Position numbers and translations under genes: made by a program. DNA of 39,908 nt from Meiothermus sp. (GTDB taxonomy: Bacteria > Deinococcota > Deinococci > Deinococcales > Thermaceae). Positions within the stretch are counted from its first letter, which is position 1, and each line of letters starts with the position of its first letter. Under the pieces are notes generated by a model. That model was not told the DNA's origin, did no database searches, and saw only the letters and a program-made list of their open reading frames with translations. The stretch covers positions 1-39,908 of the forward strand of contig NZ_JANWVH010000017.1 in assembly GCF_025056915.1 (NCBI RefSeq), written 5' to 3'. Shown here in pieces: positions 16,281 through 24,717 of this stretch.

Positions 16281-16928
16281 ATGGCCCTGGTGCTGCTAAT
16301 CGAAGACGATAGAGGGGTGCGTGAGGCGTTGCGTCTGGGGTTGGAACTCGAGGGCTACCGGGTTCTCGAAGCGGCCAGTGGTTCGGAGGGGTTGCGCCGG
16401 CTGGCCGAGGGCCCGGATCTGGTGGTGCTGGACGTGCTGCTGCCGGGGGGCGATGGATTCGGGGTGCTGCGCGAAATTCGCAGGGTCAGTGCGGTGCCGG
16501 TGCTGATGCTGACCGCCTTGGATGAGGTGGAGTGGCGGGTCAAGGGCTTGCGTGAAGGGGCCGACGATTACCTGGTCAAGCCTTACGCCCTGGCCGAGCT
16601 GGTGGCCCGCCTCGAGGCCCTGTTGCGCCGCAGCAAGCGCGACGAGGAGGTGCTCTCCTACGCCGATGTACGCGTTTTCCCGCGCAGGATGGAGGCCCGC
16701 CGGGGGGAGCGGCCACTGGAGCTCTCACCCAAGGCCCTCCAGCTTTTGCAGTGTTTTCTGGAGCACCCCGAGCACCTTTTGCCCAAGGAAACCCTGATGC
16801 AGCGGGTCTGGGGCGATGAGGTCGAGCCCAACACCCTCGAGGTGCACCTTTCGGCGTTGCGGCGGGCGCTGGGCGAGCCTCCGCTGCTGCACACGCTGCG
16901 GGGGCACGGCTATATCCTGAAGAAATGA
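16281..16928 (+). CDS. OmpR/PhoB-family response regulator
   Basis: 215 residues: a receiver domain (1-115) followed by a winged-helix DNA-binding domain (125-215). The acidic pocket is IEDD near the N-terminus, and the phosphoacceptor Asp is in DLVVLDVLLPGGDG (about residue 55). Thr is in MLTA and the conserved Lys in LVKPYALAEL. The C-terminal half has LSPKALQLLQCFLEHPEHLLPKETL and LSALRRALGE...LRGHGYIL, typical of the family. The frame is open back to 16092, but homology begins at the ATG at 16281. CAGAAT 6 nt before that ATG may be a -10 box for a leaderless mRNA. Its partner kinase follows after 55 bp. Confidence 0.95.
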   Translation: MALVLLIEDDRGVREALRLGLELEGYRVLEAASGSEGLRRLAEGPDLVVLDVLLPGGDGFGVLREIRRVSAVPVLMLTALDEVEWRVKGLREGADDYLVKPYALAELVARLEALLRRSKRDEEVLSYADVRVFPRRMEARRGERPLELSPKALQLLQCFLEHPEHLLPKETLMQRVWGDEVEPNTLEVHLSALRRALGEPPLLHTLRGHGYILKK

Positions 16929-16983
16929 TGCAGGCTTCCGGGCCGACTGCTGGCCCCGATCCCCGGCACCCCAACTTTTTCCC

Positions 16984-18246
16984 ATGACCCTGCGCCTACG
17001 CCTCCTTTTGTGGCTTCTGTTGGCCCTGGGGTTGCTCCTGGTGCCCCTGGGGGGTCTGACCGTGCAGCAGGCCCAGCGCACCGTGCAGGAGACCCTCGAG
17101 CGGGCGGCCCTCTCCAGGCTTGGTTTTCTGTTGAGCCAGGGGCGGGTGCGCATTCAGGATCTGGCCCAGGTGGTGCAGGAGTTCGGCGGGGTGGGGTTTA
17201 TCCTGAGCGCCCAGGGCCGCATCGCCTATACCGACCTGGGCGATTATGCGCTGCCCGAGGGCCTCGAGCAGGCGCTGGCTCGGGGCCAGAGCTTCCGCCA
17301 GATTCAAAACAACTGGCTGTGGGTGGCCCTGCCCGGCGAGGAGGGGGGATTGGGCCTGGGCACGCCGCTGGAGGAAGTGGCCGCCCTACCCCAGCGCTTG
17401 CTCCGGGCCTATCTGGGGATTGGCGGGGTGCTGGCCCTGCTGGCGTTTGCGGTAGGGGCCTGGGGCCTTTCCCGCTCGCTGCGCCCGCTGGACACGGTTT
17501 CGCGCGAGCTGGCCCGGCGCAGTGCGGAAAACCTCGAGCCGCTCCCAGCCCCCCGGCTGCCCGAGGCCCGCCCGGCGGTCCAGGCCATGAACGCCCTGAT
17601 GGCCGAACTCAAGACCGCCCTGCACCGGCTCAGGGTGCAGGAGCAGGCGGCCCGGCGCTTCGCCTATGGGGCTTCGCACGAGTTGCGCAACCCCCTGACG
17701 GCCCTCAAGGGGTATCTGGAGGTGTTGCAGCGCCGGCCCGAGGAACCCAGGGCCGCCGAAGGCGCCCTGCGCGAGGCAGGTCGCATGGAGTCGCTGCTGG
17801 AGGGTTTGCTGACCCTGGCCCGGTTGGAAGGGCAGGGTCGGGTTCCAGCGCAGCCCCTGGACTTGAGGGGTTTCCTCGAGCCATCCGGCGTGCAGGTTGA
17901 GGGAAGCGGGTGGGTGGAGGCCGAACCCAGGCTGCTCTCGATTGTGCTTGAAAACCTTCTCCAGAATGCCCAGAAGCACGCCGGCGGCCTGGAAAAGTGG
18001 GTGCTCGAGCCGGCCCAGGATGGCCTCTGGCTGTGGGCCTGTGACCGGGGCCCCGGCTTTGCACCCGAGGTGCTGCCCCGGGCCTTCGAGGCCTTTGTCA
18101 AGCACGACCCGAGCGATGGGGTGGGGCTGGGCCTGGCCCTGGTGGCGGCGGTGGCGCGGGTACTGGGGGGAACGGTGCGGGCCGAAAATCGCCCGGATGG
18201 AGGGGCCCGGGTCGGGGTCTGGTTGCCGGGGGCCAGGCCACCCTGA
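16984..18246 (+). CDS. Membrane sensor histidine kinase
   Basis: 420 residues. A membrane segment at about 5-28 (LLLWLLLALGLLLVPLGGL) and another at about 140-162 (LGIGGVLALLAFAVGAWGL) enclose a sensor domain of about 110 residues outside the cell membrane. A HAMP linker follows (SLRPLDTVSRELARRSAENLEPL). The HisKA domain has the H-box ASHELRNPLTALKGYL with the phosphoacceptor His. The ATPase domain has the N-box LENLLQNAQKHAGG, G1 CDRGPGF and G2 GVGLGLALV. It would phosphorylate the response regulator just upstream. The signal is not evident from sequence. No ribosome binding site is visible before the ATG. Confidence 0.95.
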   Translation: MTLRLRLLLWLLLALGLLLVPLGGLTVQQAQRTVQETLERAALSRLGFLLSQGRVRIQDLAQVVQEFGGVGFILSAQGRIAYTDLGDYALPEGLEQALARGQSFRQIQNNWLWVALPGEEGGLGLGTPLEEVAALPQRLLRAYLGIGGVLALLAFAVGAWGLSRSLRPLDTVSRELARRSAENLEPLPAPRLPEARPAVQAMNALMAELKTALHRLRVQEQAARRFAYGASHELRNPLTALKGYLEVLQRRPEEPRAAEGALREAGRMESLLEGLLTLARLEGQGRVPAQPLDLRGFLEPSGVQVEGSGWVEAEPRLLSIVLENLLQNAQKHAGGLEKWVLEPAQDGLWLWACDRGPGFAPEVLPRAFEAFVKHDPSDGVGLGLALVAAVARVLGGTVRAENRPDGGARVGVWLPGARPP

Positions 18247-18453
18247 CCGACTTCCACCTTCAACTGCGGAGCCCCCGGCCCGCAATGCCAAACCCCCACT
18301 GGCTGAAGCAGGAGGGTGTGCGCTGGTTTTCCCAAGCCCCTGGCTGATTCGGCCCTGGGAGATTGGGAATAAACCCCCGGCGTTCATCCTTTGGGGTTCC
18401 CAGGCCCGCCCCGCCTTGAGCTTTGGGCCTTCAGCCCTTAGCCTGAGGCCGGG

Positions 18454-19314
18454 ATGCAGACCGATACCACCGCGCGGCTTCTAATTACCTGCCCCGACCG
18501 GCCCGGCATTGTGGCCGCGGTCTCGAATTTCCTCTTCAACCACGGGGCCAACATCACCGCCCTCGACCAGCACTCCACCGACCCCGAAGGGGGGCTTTTC
18601 TTCATGCGGCTGGAGTTTCAGACCCCGCACCTCGATGTCTCGAGGGAAATCCTGGAAAAAGCCTTCGCCGAGCGGGTGGCGGCCCGCTTCGAGATGGACT
18701 GGCGCATCGCCTACGCCGCCGACTTAAAAAAGGTGGCCATCCTGGTTTCCAAATACGACCACGCCCTGCTCGAGCTTTTGTGGCGGCACAGCAACCGGGA
18801 ACTGCCCTGCCGGCTCACCCAGGTCATCTCCAACCACGACGACCTGCGCCCGGAGGTCGAGCGCTTCGGCCTTCCCTACCATTTTGTGCCGGTAGACAAA
18901 GACCGCAAAGAGGAAGCCGAGGCGAAGATGCTGGAGCTGCTCGAGGGCTCCGACCTGGTGGTGCTGGCCCGCTACATGCAGATTCTGACCGCCGGTTTTG
19001 TGGCCCGCTACCCCAACAAAATCATCAACATCCACCACTCGTTCTTGCCCGCTTTTGTGGGGGCCAATCCGTACAAACAGGCTTACACGCGGGGCGTGAA
19101 GATTATCGGGGCCACCGCCCACTACGTGACCGAGGAACTCGACCAGGGGCCCATCATTGAGCAGGATGTGGCTCGAGTCTCGCACCGTCACGACGTGGCC
19201 GAGCTAGTACGGCTGGGGCGGGATTTGGAGCGTACCGTGCTGGCTCGGGCGGTGCTGTGGCACTTAGAAGACCGCATCATCGTGTACGGCAACAAAACCG
19301 TGGTGTTTTCATAA
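18454..19314 (+). CDS. purU: Formyltetrahydrofolate deformylase
   Basis: Hydrolyses 10-formyltetrahydrofolate to formate and tetrahydrofolate, balancing one-carbon pools and feeding formate to purine synthesis. The 286-residue protein has the family layout: an N-terminal ACT domain ([20 protein letters not shown] at 9-28) and a formyltransferase-fold catalytic domain from about 90. The catalytic Asn and His are in [11 protein letters not shown], and the Asp in [13 protein letters not shown]. PurU is separated from PurN by the ACT domain and the N-I-H-H-S-F motif. TAGCCT 9 nt before the ATG may be a -10 box, and GAGG is nearby. The 207 bp upstream hold no gene. Confidence 0.97.
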   Translation: MQTDTTARLLITCPDRPGIVAAVSNFLFNHGANITALDQHSTDPEGGLFFMRLEFQTPHLDVSREILEKAFAERVAARFEMDWRIAYAADLKKVAILVSKYDHALLELLWRHSNRELPCRLTQVISNHDDLRPEVERFGLPYHFVPVDKDRKEEAEAKMLELLEGSDLVVLARYMQILTAGFVARYPNKIINIHHSFLPAFVGANPYKQAYTRGVKIIGATAHYVTEELDQGPIIEQDVARVSHRHDVAELVRLGRDLERTVLARAVLWHLEDRIIVYGNKTVVFS

Positions 19315-19372
19315 TTGCACTTCACACCGTCTTCACCGTGCTTAGCTACACTGGGGGAAGGAGGTTTTTGAG

Positions 19373-20620
19373 ATGTCTATGAGAACTGCTTCGATTGCCC
19401 TGGGACTTCTGCTGGCCATAGGCGGAGGGGTGGCCTGGTTCAACCTGAGCAAGAGCCAGAGCCCACTCCCGGCCTCGAGCGAGCCGCAGGCGCAGGCCCA
19501 GGTGCCATCGCTTGACCAGAACCGAGCCTTGCTGGAGAACGAACGCAACACCGTGGAGGTGGTGCAGCGCAGCGGGGATGGGGTGGTGTTTGTGGCGGTG
19601 CGCAGTGCCCCCCAGGCCGGGCGCGACTTTGGCTTTTTCTCGCCGTTTTTGCAGCCCCAGCCGCAGGAGGGCTCGGGTTCGGGCTTCGTGCTCGACCAGG
19701 AGGGTCTGATCCTGACCAACTACCACGTCATCGAGGGGGCCGACCAGATCACGGTACGCTTTCACAACGACCCCAAAAGCTACCCTGCCCGGGTCGTAGG
19801 CCGCGCCGAGCCGCTGGACCTGGCCCTGATCCGGGTGCAGGCCCCGCGCGATCGGCTCAAGCCCATGCGCCTGGCCGACTCCGATCAGGTGCGGGTGGGG
19901 CAGAAGGCCATTGCCATGGGGAACCCCTTTGGGCTCGAGTTCACCGTGACCGAGGGCATTGTCTCGGCCATCCGGCGCAACCCCAACGACGGCAGCGGGA
20001 GCGGCAAGGGCGCGTTCGTGCCCACCGTGATCCAGACCGACGCGGCCATCAACCCCGGCAACTCGGGCGGGCCGCTGCTCAACTCCCGCGGCGAGGTCAT
20101 TGGCATCAACACCTTTATCTACAGCACCACCGGGGCTTTTGGCAGCGCGCAGTCGGCGGGCATCGGCTTTGCCATTCCCATCAACCTGGCCAAGCAGTAC
20201 CTGGCCGACCTCAAGGCCGGCAAGGATATCACCGCCGAGGAAATTCTGCGCTCCCGACCCCGGCTGGGCGTGACCCTCTCGGCCCTCTCGATGGGCGAGT
20301 ACCCCGAGAACGTGCGCCGCCAGAACCGGCTGCCGGATACCGGCCTGATGATTCAGCAGGTTGAGCGGGGCGGCCCCGCCGAGCGGGCGGGCTTGCGGCC
20401 CGCGACCCGCACGGTGCAGCTTCAGCTTCGCACCGGGCAGGTGATCGAGCTGGGGGTCAATGGCGATATCCTGCTCGAGGCCGACGGCAACCCCATCACC
20501 AACATCAACGACCTGCGGGCGGTGCTGCTCTCTAAAAAGCAGGGCGAGGCCGTGAACTTGAAGGTCTGGCGGGATGGCCAGACCCGCGAGGTGCGGGTGG
20601 TGCCGCAGGTGATTCGCTAG
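19373..20620 (+). CDS. HtrA/DegP-type serine protease with one PDZ domain
   Basis: A 415-residue membrane-anchored protease. The N-terminal segment SIALGLLLAIGGGVAWF is an uncleaved anchor or signal peptide, so the protein acts outside the cytoplasmic membrane in envelope protein quality control. The trypsin-like triad is visible: His118 in LTNYHVIEGAD, Asp149 in PLDLALIRV and Ser231 in NPGNSGGPLL. One PDZ domain follows (about 300-405), with GLMIQQVERGGPAERAGL and NGDILLEADGNPITNINDL. A strong AAGGAGG 8 nt before the ATG fixes the start; TACACT at 19347 may be the -10 box. It is like DegS or the single-PDZ HtrA proteins rather than two-PDZ DegP. Confidence 0.95.
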   Translation: MSMRTASIALGLLLAIGGGVAWFNLSKSQSPLPASSEPQAQAQVPSLDQNRALLENERNTVEVVQRSGDGVVFVAVRSAPQAGRDFGFFSPFLQPQPQEGSGSGFVLDQEGLILTNYHVIEGADQITVRFHNDPKSYPARVVGRAEPLDLALIRVQAPRDRLKPMRLADSDQVRVGQKAIAMGNPFGLEFTVTEGIVSAIRRNPNDGSGSGKGAFVPTVIQTDAAINPGNSGGPLLNSRGEVIGINTFIYSTTGAFGSAQSAGIGFAIPINLAKQYLADLKAGKDITAEEILRSRPRLGVTLSALSMGEYPENVRRQNRLPDTGLMIQQVERGGPAERAGLRPATRTVQLQLRTGQVIELGVNGDILLEADGNPITNINDLRAVLLSKKQGEAVNLKVWRDGQTREVRVVPQVIR

Positions 20621-20689
20621 CCCTTGGCTAGGGGCTCCACCGCCAGATAATCGCGCCGAAAAGGCGGCCAAACCCCGGATTTGACCCAT

Positions 20690-20726
20690 GCCCCACGGGC
20701 CTCGCGCCGTGGGGCGTGCGCCCCAC
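20690..20726. promoter_or_regulatory. Three-armed inverted repeat (two mutually exclusive hairpins)
   Basis: GCCCCACGG (20690-20698) pairs perfectly with CCGTGGGGC (20707-20715). The middle arm can instead pair, as GTGGGGC (20709-20715), with GCCCCAC (20720-20726). There is no T-run after either hairpin. It lies 70 bp after the htrA stop and just before the promoter of the next gene. It could end the htrA transcript, act as an operator or form a switch; the sequence does not decide. Confidence 0.5.
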
Positions 20727-20748
20727 ATTGGCTTTCGTCCAGGTTGCC

Positions 20749-20754
20749 TATACT
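20749..20754 (+). promoter_or_regulatory. -10 box TATACT 7 nt before the start codon (leaderless)
   Basis: TATACT at 20749-20754 ends 7 nt before the ATG at 20762, and no ribosome binding site is present. TTGGCT (20728-20733) is a possible -35 box with a short 15-bp spacer. Confidence 0.55.
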
Positions 20755-20761
20755 AAGGCCC

Positions 20762-23479
20762 ATGAGGCGCTTCCTGGCGGTTGTGGTGCTGGTCTGTGCG
20801 GGGGCCCTGGCCCAGTTCGACCCCACCCGGCAGTGGTTTACCCTGCAAACCGAGCACTTCGACCTGCACTACCATACAGGCCTCGAGCGCGTGGCCAGCG
20901 AGGCCGCCATCCACGCCGAAAACGCCTACCGGCTGCTCAAAACCGAGTTCGAGGAGCCGCCGGGCCGCATCAGCATTGTGCTTTCGGATGTGGGCGACGT
21001 GCTCAACGGCTTCGCCAACCCCGCCAACAACGTGGTGGGCATTTTTACCGGGCAATTCCGCAGCTCGGATTTTTTCAACCCCCGGCTTTCGTCCTGGTGG
21101 GAGACGGTCATCTTCCACGAGCTGGCGCACATGTTCGACCTCTCGCAGGTGCGGGGCCCCCTCAAAGACCGCACCCGCATCTTCGGGCAACTGCCCGCCC
21201 AAAGCGCCATCAAGCCCTTTCCCTTTGTGGAAGGCACGGTGCTCTACTTCAAGCACAAGAAGCTGGGCGAGTCGCGCCTGAACGACGCCACAACCCGCAT
21301 GGCCCTGCGCCAGATGGTGCTTTCGGGCCGGTTTCCCAGCCTGGACGAGATTCGCCAGTCTTACAGCAGGTCAAGCTGGCCCTACCTGGGCTTTCTGGTC
21401 TACAACTACAGCGCCTGGCTGGTGCAGTACCTGGAGGTGCGCTTCGGCGAGGATGCCTACCGCCGCTTCACCGAGGCCAACGCGGGCATGCTGGCCACCA
21501 AAGACTTCAACGAGCCCTTCCTGAAAGCCTTTGGGGTCTCGCTCGACCAGATTTACAGTGACTTCGTGCGCTGGCTGCCCGGCCAGTTCCAGGACGAAAT
21601 CGCCCGCATCCGGGCCGCAGGCCTGACCCCGGTGCAAAAGCTCAGCCACCTGGGCTTCTTCAGCGAGGGCGCCACCGACTCCGCCAATGGTCTGGTGTAT
21701 TCGCACGCCTCGCCCCTGCGGAGTGGGCTGCGCCTGATTGTGAACGAACGCGAGCGCGAGCTGCTGAGCGGCCCGGCCCAGTCCCCGCAGTGGTCGCCCG
21801 ATGGGCGTTACCTGCTCTTTACAGCCAGCCGCGCTGCCGGCCCCTATTTTGTGGGCAGCGACCTGTACCAGTACGACCGTCTGGAAGACCGGGTCAAGCA
21901 GCTGACCAAAGGGGAGCGGGTCTACTACGCCCGCTATGCTCCCGATGGCAAAAGCATCTTCATAGCCAAGAACACCCCGGACGGCTCCACCGAGCTAGCC
22001 CGCTATTTCATCGAGCTGGAGCGCACCCAGCCGCTGCGGCGTTTTCCCTTCCAGGACGGGGTGATTCACTCTTTTGCGGTCGCGCCCGATGGGGCGTCGC
22101 TCATCCTGTCGCTCTTGCGGCGGGGGGGCTTTCAAGACCTCTACCGCTACGTGCTGCAAACCGGGGCCCTCGAGGCCCTGACCCAGGACCAAAACGTGGA
22201 CAGCGACCCGGTCTTCAGCCCCGACGGCCAGTACGTGATCTACAGCAGCGATGTAAACCGGGTTTACAACCTGTACGCCTACCGCCTGGCGGACGGCGCG
22301 GTTTTCCAGGTGACCAACCTGCTCACCGGGGCCTACCAGCCCACCCTTTCGCACAGCCAGCAGCAGCTTATCTTTAGCGGCTACGACGAAACCGGCTACA
22401 ACCTCTACCAGACGCCCTACAACCCCAGCGCCTGGAGGCGGGTGGAGCTGAAGCGGGAGCCTCTGCCCCCCTTCGAGCCTGCCGGGCCCGCCCAGGGCCA
22501 GCGCTACGACCCCTTGCGTTACCTGCGCCCCCTGTACTGGCTGCCCCTGGCCGGGGTGGGGGTGGATGGCTTTGGTCTGAACGCTTTTTTGGGGGTTTCC
22601 TTTGGGGCTTCCGACCCGGTGGGCATCCACGCCTACTCGGTGGGGGCCGGGTTCGACAGCAACCTTCGGGGGATTTTCTACGACGCAGCCTACCAGTTTG
22701 CGGGCTTGGGTTTTCCCATCACCCTGCAAGCTGTGGGCTCGGGGCGCGATAATGCCCAGGGCATCGGCACGTCGTTCTGGTCGCCGCAGGGCAGCCTGGG
22801 CTTGCAGTACGTGCGAACAGATGTGCTCGAGCCCGCCCTCGACCCCAATCAGAACACCGTCACCCACGCTTTCTCGGTGCGCTTGAGTGGGGCCAGCAGC
22901 AGCGCCAGCGACCTGTTTCGCGCGCGCAGCAGTCTGAGCGCGGTGGGGACGGCCTTTGTGCGGGAGGGCAGCCCGGACTGGCGCTACAGTGTGCGCGGGG
23001 CTCTGGGGTTCCAGTTCCGCCTGCCGCTGGAAGCCACCCACCTGATTGGATTGCGGGTAGGGGGCGGTTGGACCAGCTCGCCCCTGGGCTTCGACGCCTT
23101 CGACCTGGGCTTCGTGCCGCTGGTGGTGGGGAGTGCGCCGGTGCTGGCGGTGCGGGGCTATGGGCCGGGCCAGCTGCGCGGGCAGCAGGCTCTGGTGGGG
23201 TCGCTGGAGTACCGCCTGCCGCCCTGGAGCATCGAGCGGGGGCTGGGCAACTGGCCGCTCTTTTTTGACGACCTGAGCCTCTCGGTCTTTGTGGACGCGG
23301 GGGTGGCTGGCTCGCCTGTGAACTGGAACCGAGTGCGTTTTGCGCTGGGCGCGGAGCTGCGGCTGGGCCTGACCCTGTTTTACCTGGCGCCGGGCTCGAG
23401 CGTGGCATTGGGAGGGGCCCAGGGGATAGGGGAGTCGGGGCCCCGGTTTTACCTGAACCTGATTTTGCCGGGGTTGTAG
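20762..23479 (+). CDS. Exported HExxH peptidase-like protein with TolB-type propeller and C-terminal barrel-like region
   Basis: 905 residues from the ATG at 20762; an upstream start at 20681 would spoil the signal peptide MRRFLAVVVLVCAGALA. Residues about 20-280 resemble gluzincin (peptidase MA-like) domains, with the zinc motif HELAH in WWETVIFHELAHMFDLS. The downstream VEGTVLYFKHK and the later Glu residues could supply the third zinc ligand. Residues about 300-580 contain TolB/PD40 propeller repeats (QWSPDGRYLLFTAS, YARYAPDGKSIFIA, VFSPDGQYVIYSS). The last 300 residues are glycine-rich amphipathic strands ending in FYLNLILPGL, as in outer-membrane barrel proteins. A cell-envelope metallopeptidase is the likeliest role. 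R2 copy B overlaps the stop codon. Confidence 0.88.
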   Translation: MRRFLAVVVLVCAGALAQFDPTRQWFTLQTEHFDLHYHTGLERVASEAAIHAENAYRLLKTEFEEPPGRISIVLSDVGDVLNGFANPANNVVGIFTGQFRSSDFFNPRLSSWWETVIFHELAHMFDLSQVRGPLKDRTRIFGQLPAQSAIKPFPFVEGTVLYFKHKKLGESRLNDATTRMALRQMVLSGRFPSLDEIRQSYSRSSWPYLGFLVYNYSAWLVQYLEVRFGEDAYRRFTEANAGMLATKDFNEPFLKAFGVSLDQIYSDFVRWLPGQFQDEIARIRAAGLTPVQKLSHLGFFSEGATDSANGLVYSHASPLRSGLRLIVNERERELLSGPAQSPQWSPDGRYLLFTASRAAGPYFVGSDLYQYDRLEDRVKQLTKGERVYYARYAPDGKSIFIAKNTPDGSTELARYFIELERTQPLRRFPFQDGVIHSFAVAPDGASLILSLLRRGGFQDLYRYVLQTGALEALTQDQNVDSDPVFSPDGQYVIYSSDVNRVYNLYAYRLADGAVFQVTNLLTGAYQPTLSHSQQQLIFSGYDETGYNLYQTPYNPSAWRRVELKREPLPPFEPAGPAQGQRYDPLRYLRPLYWLPLAGVGVDGFGLNAFLGVSFGASDPVGIHAYSVGAGFDSNLRGIFYDAAYQFAGLGFPITLQAVGSGRDNAQGIGTSFWSPQGSLGLQYVRTDVLEPALDPNQNTVTHAFSVRLSGASSSASDLFRARSSLSAVGTAFVREGSPDWRYSVRGALGFQFRLPLEATHLIGLRVGGGWTSSPLGFDAFDLGFVPLVVGSAPVLAVRGYGPGQLRGQQALVGSLEYRLPPWSIERGLGNWPLFFDDLSLSVFVDAGVAGSPVNWNRVRFALGAELRLGLTLFYLAPGSSVALGGAQGIGESGPRFYLNLILPGL

Positions 23480-23581
23480 AGCGCTCTTCACAAAATAGAG
23501 CCATCCGGCAGCAAGAGTCCTTTGTCCTGGACAGAACCATGGCCGTCTGGACGGGCGGCCACGTCTGTGTAGGGCGCGATA
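23478..23581 (+). repeat. Dispersed repeat R2, copy B, overlapping a stop codon
   Basis: AGAGCGCTCT (23478-23487) again uses the AG of the preceding TAG stop codon. Block 1 has GAGCCAT, GTCCTGGACAGAACCATGGCC, and block 2 has GGGCGGCCACGTCTGTG and GCGCGATA, ending at 23581. Between 23582 and 23790 I see no gene and no other recognisable element. Confidence 0.8.
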
Positions 23582-23790
23582 GCTCCGTCGGTCAAACAAG
23601 ACTTCTTCAAACGCCCTGACTTTCGATGCGGGCAATTCAGACGTGCCCTGGAGTCGCTGTGTTCTCCGTGAAGTTTACCGAACGGCTGCCCGGCGATGGT
23701 GGTGCGGGTTTTGGCGTCAGGTAAAGGTCAAACGGGTTCTGAAACTGCACTGATGCACTCGCGAAATGCTCTACAAGGCGAGGCATCACT

Positions 23791-24717
23791 GTGTCGGTAG
23801 AGCGACGAGAAACCCCTTGGATCAGAGCCAAACCCCAGACCCGCTTCAGAGGAGGGGAGGGCCTCGAGGCCACCCTGCTGGTGGTTCCGGGGGTGGCCCT
23901 GATGCTCCTCTTTATCGTCTGGCCCACCCTGAACGCTTTCTGGCTTTCTTTTCACCGCGAGAACCTGCTGGGTACGAGCCGGGAGTGGGTGGGTCTGGCC
24001 AACTACGCCGAGATGTTCCGCGACCCCGCCTTCTGGCGCTCGGTGGGGGCCACCTTTGTGTTTGCCGCCATCGTGGCGCCGGTGCAACTCGTCTTGGGGC
24101 TGGTGGCCGCGCTGATGGTGGCCCGGCCCTTTCCGGGGGTAAACCTCTTCCGTACCCTCTTCTTCCTCACCACCGCGGTGCCTACGGCGGTGGCGGCGGT
24201 GGCCTGGGGCTGGTTCCTGCACCCGGTAGGGGGCACCCTGAACCGTGCGCTCGAGGCCATTGGCCTCTCCCGCCAGCCCTGGCTCACCAGCCCCGAGCTG
24301 GCCCTGCCCGCCCTGGCCGTGGTGACCGCCTGGGCCGGGGTGGGCTTCACGGCCATCCTGCTCACCGCAGGCTTGCAGCAGATTCCCGAGGAACTCTACG
24401 AGGCCGCCCGCATTGACGGGGCGGGGAGCTGGACGCAGTTCTGGCGCATTACCCTGCCGCTGTTGTCGCCCACTTTGTTCCTGGTAGCCCTTCTGATTCT
24501 GCTCTCGAGCCTCACCGCCTTCGGCCAGATTCACCTGCTGACCCGCGGAGGGCCCATGGAGAGCACCACGGTCTGGATCTACCGGGTCTACCAGGATGCC
24601 TTCTTCAACTTTCGCTTCTATTACGCCTCGGCCCAGGCGGTGGCTTTGTTCCTGGTGCTTCTGCTGCTGGCGGCCTTGCAGTTCCGCTTCTTCGGACGGA
24701 GGGTGCATTATGGTTAG
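23791..24717 (+). CDS. ugpA: ABC sugar/glycerol-3-phosphate transporter permease (UgpA/MalF type)
   Basis: A 308-residue inner-membrane permease with six or so membrane segments, the first being LLVVPGVALMLLFIVWP. The cytoplasmic EAA loop that contacts the ATPase is clear: EELYEAARIDGAGSWTQFWRITLPLLSP. The family is carbohydrate-type CUT1 permeases. The substrate assignment comes from the binding protein two genes on. The GTG at 23791 has AGGCGAGG 8 nt before it, but the first 25 residues are poorly conserved in kind, so the start could be further in. It overlaps the next permease by 8 bp. Confidence 0.88.
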   Translation: MSVERRETPWIRAKPQTRFRGGEGLEATLLVVPGVALMLLFIVWPTLNAFWLSFHRENLLGTSREWVGLANYAEMFRDPAFWRSVGATFVFAAIVAPVQLVLGLVAALMVARPFPGVNLFRTLFFLTTAVPTAVAAVAWGWFLHPVGGTLNRALEAIGLSRQPWLTSPELALPALAVVTAWAGVGFTAILLTAGLQQIPEELYEAARIDGAGSWTQFWRITLPLLSPTLFLVALLILLSSLTAFGQIHLLTRGGPMESTTVWIYRVYQDAFFNFRFYYASAQAVALFLVLLLLAALQFRFFGRRVHYG

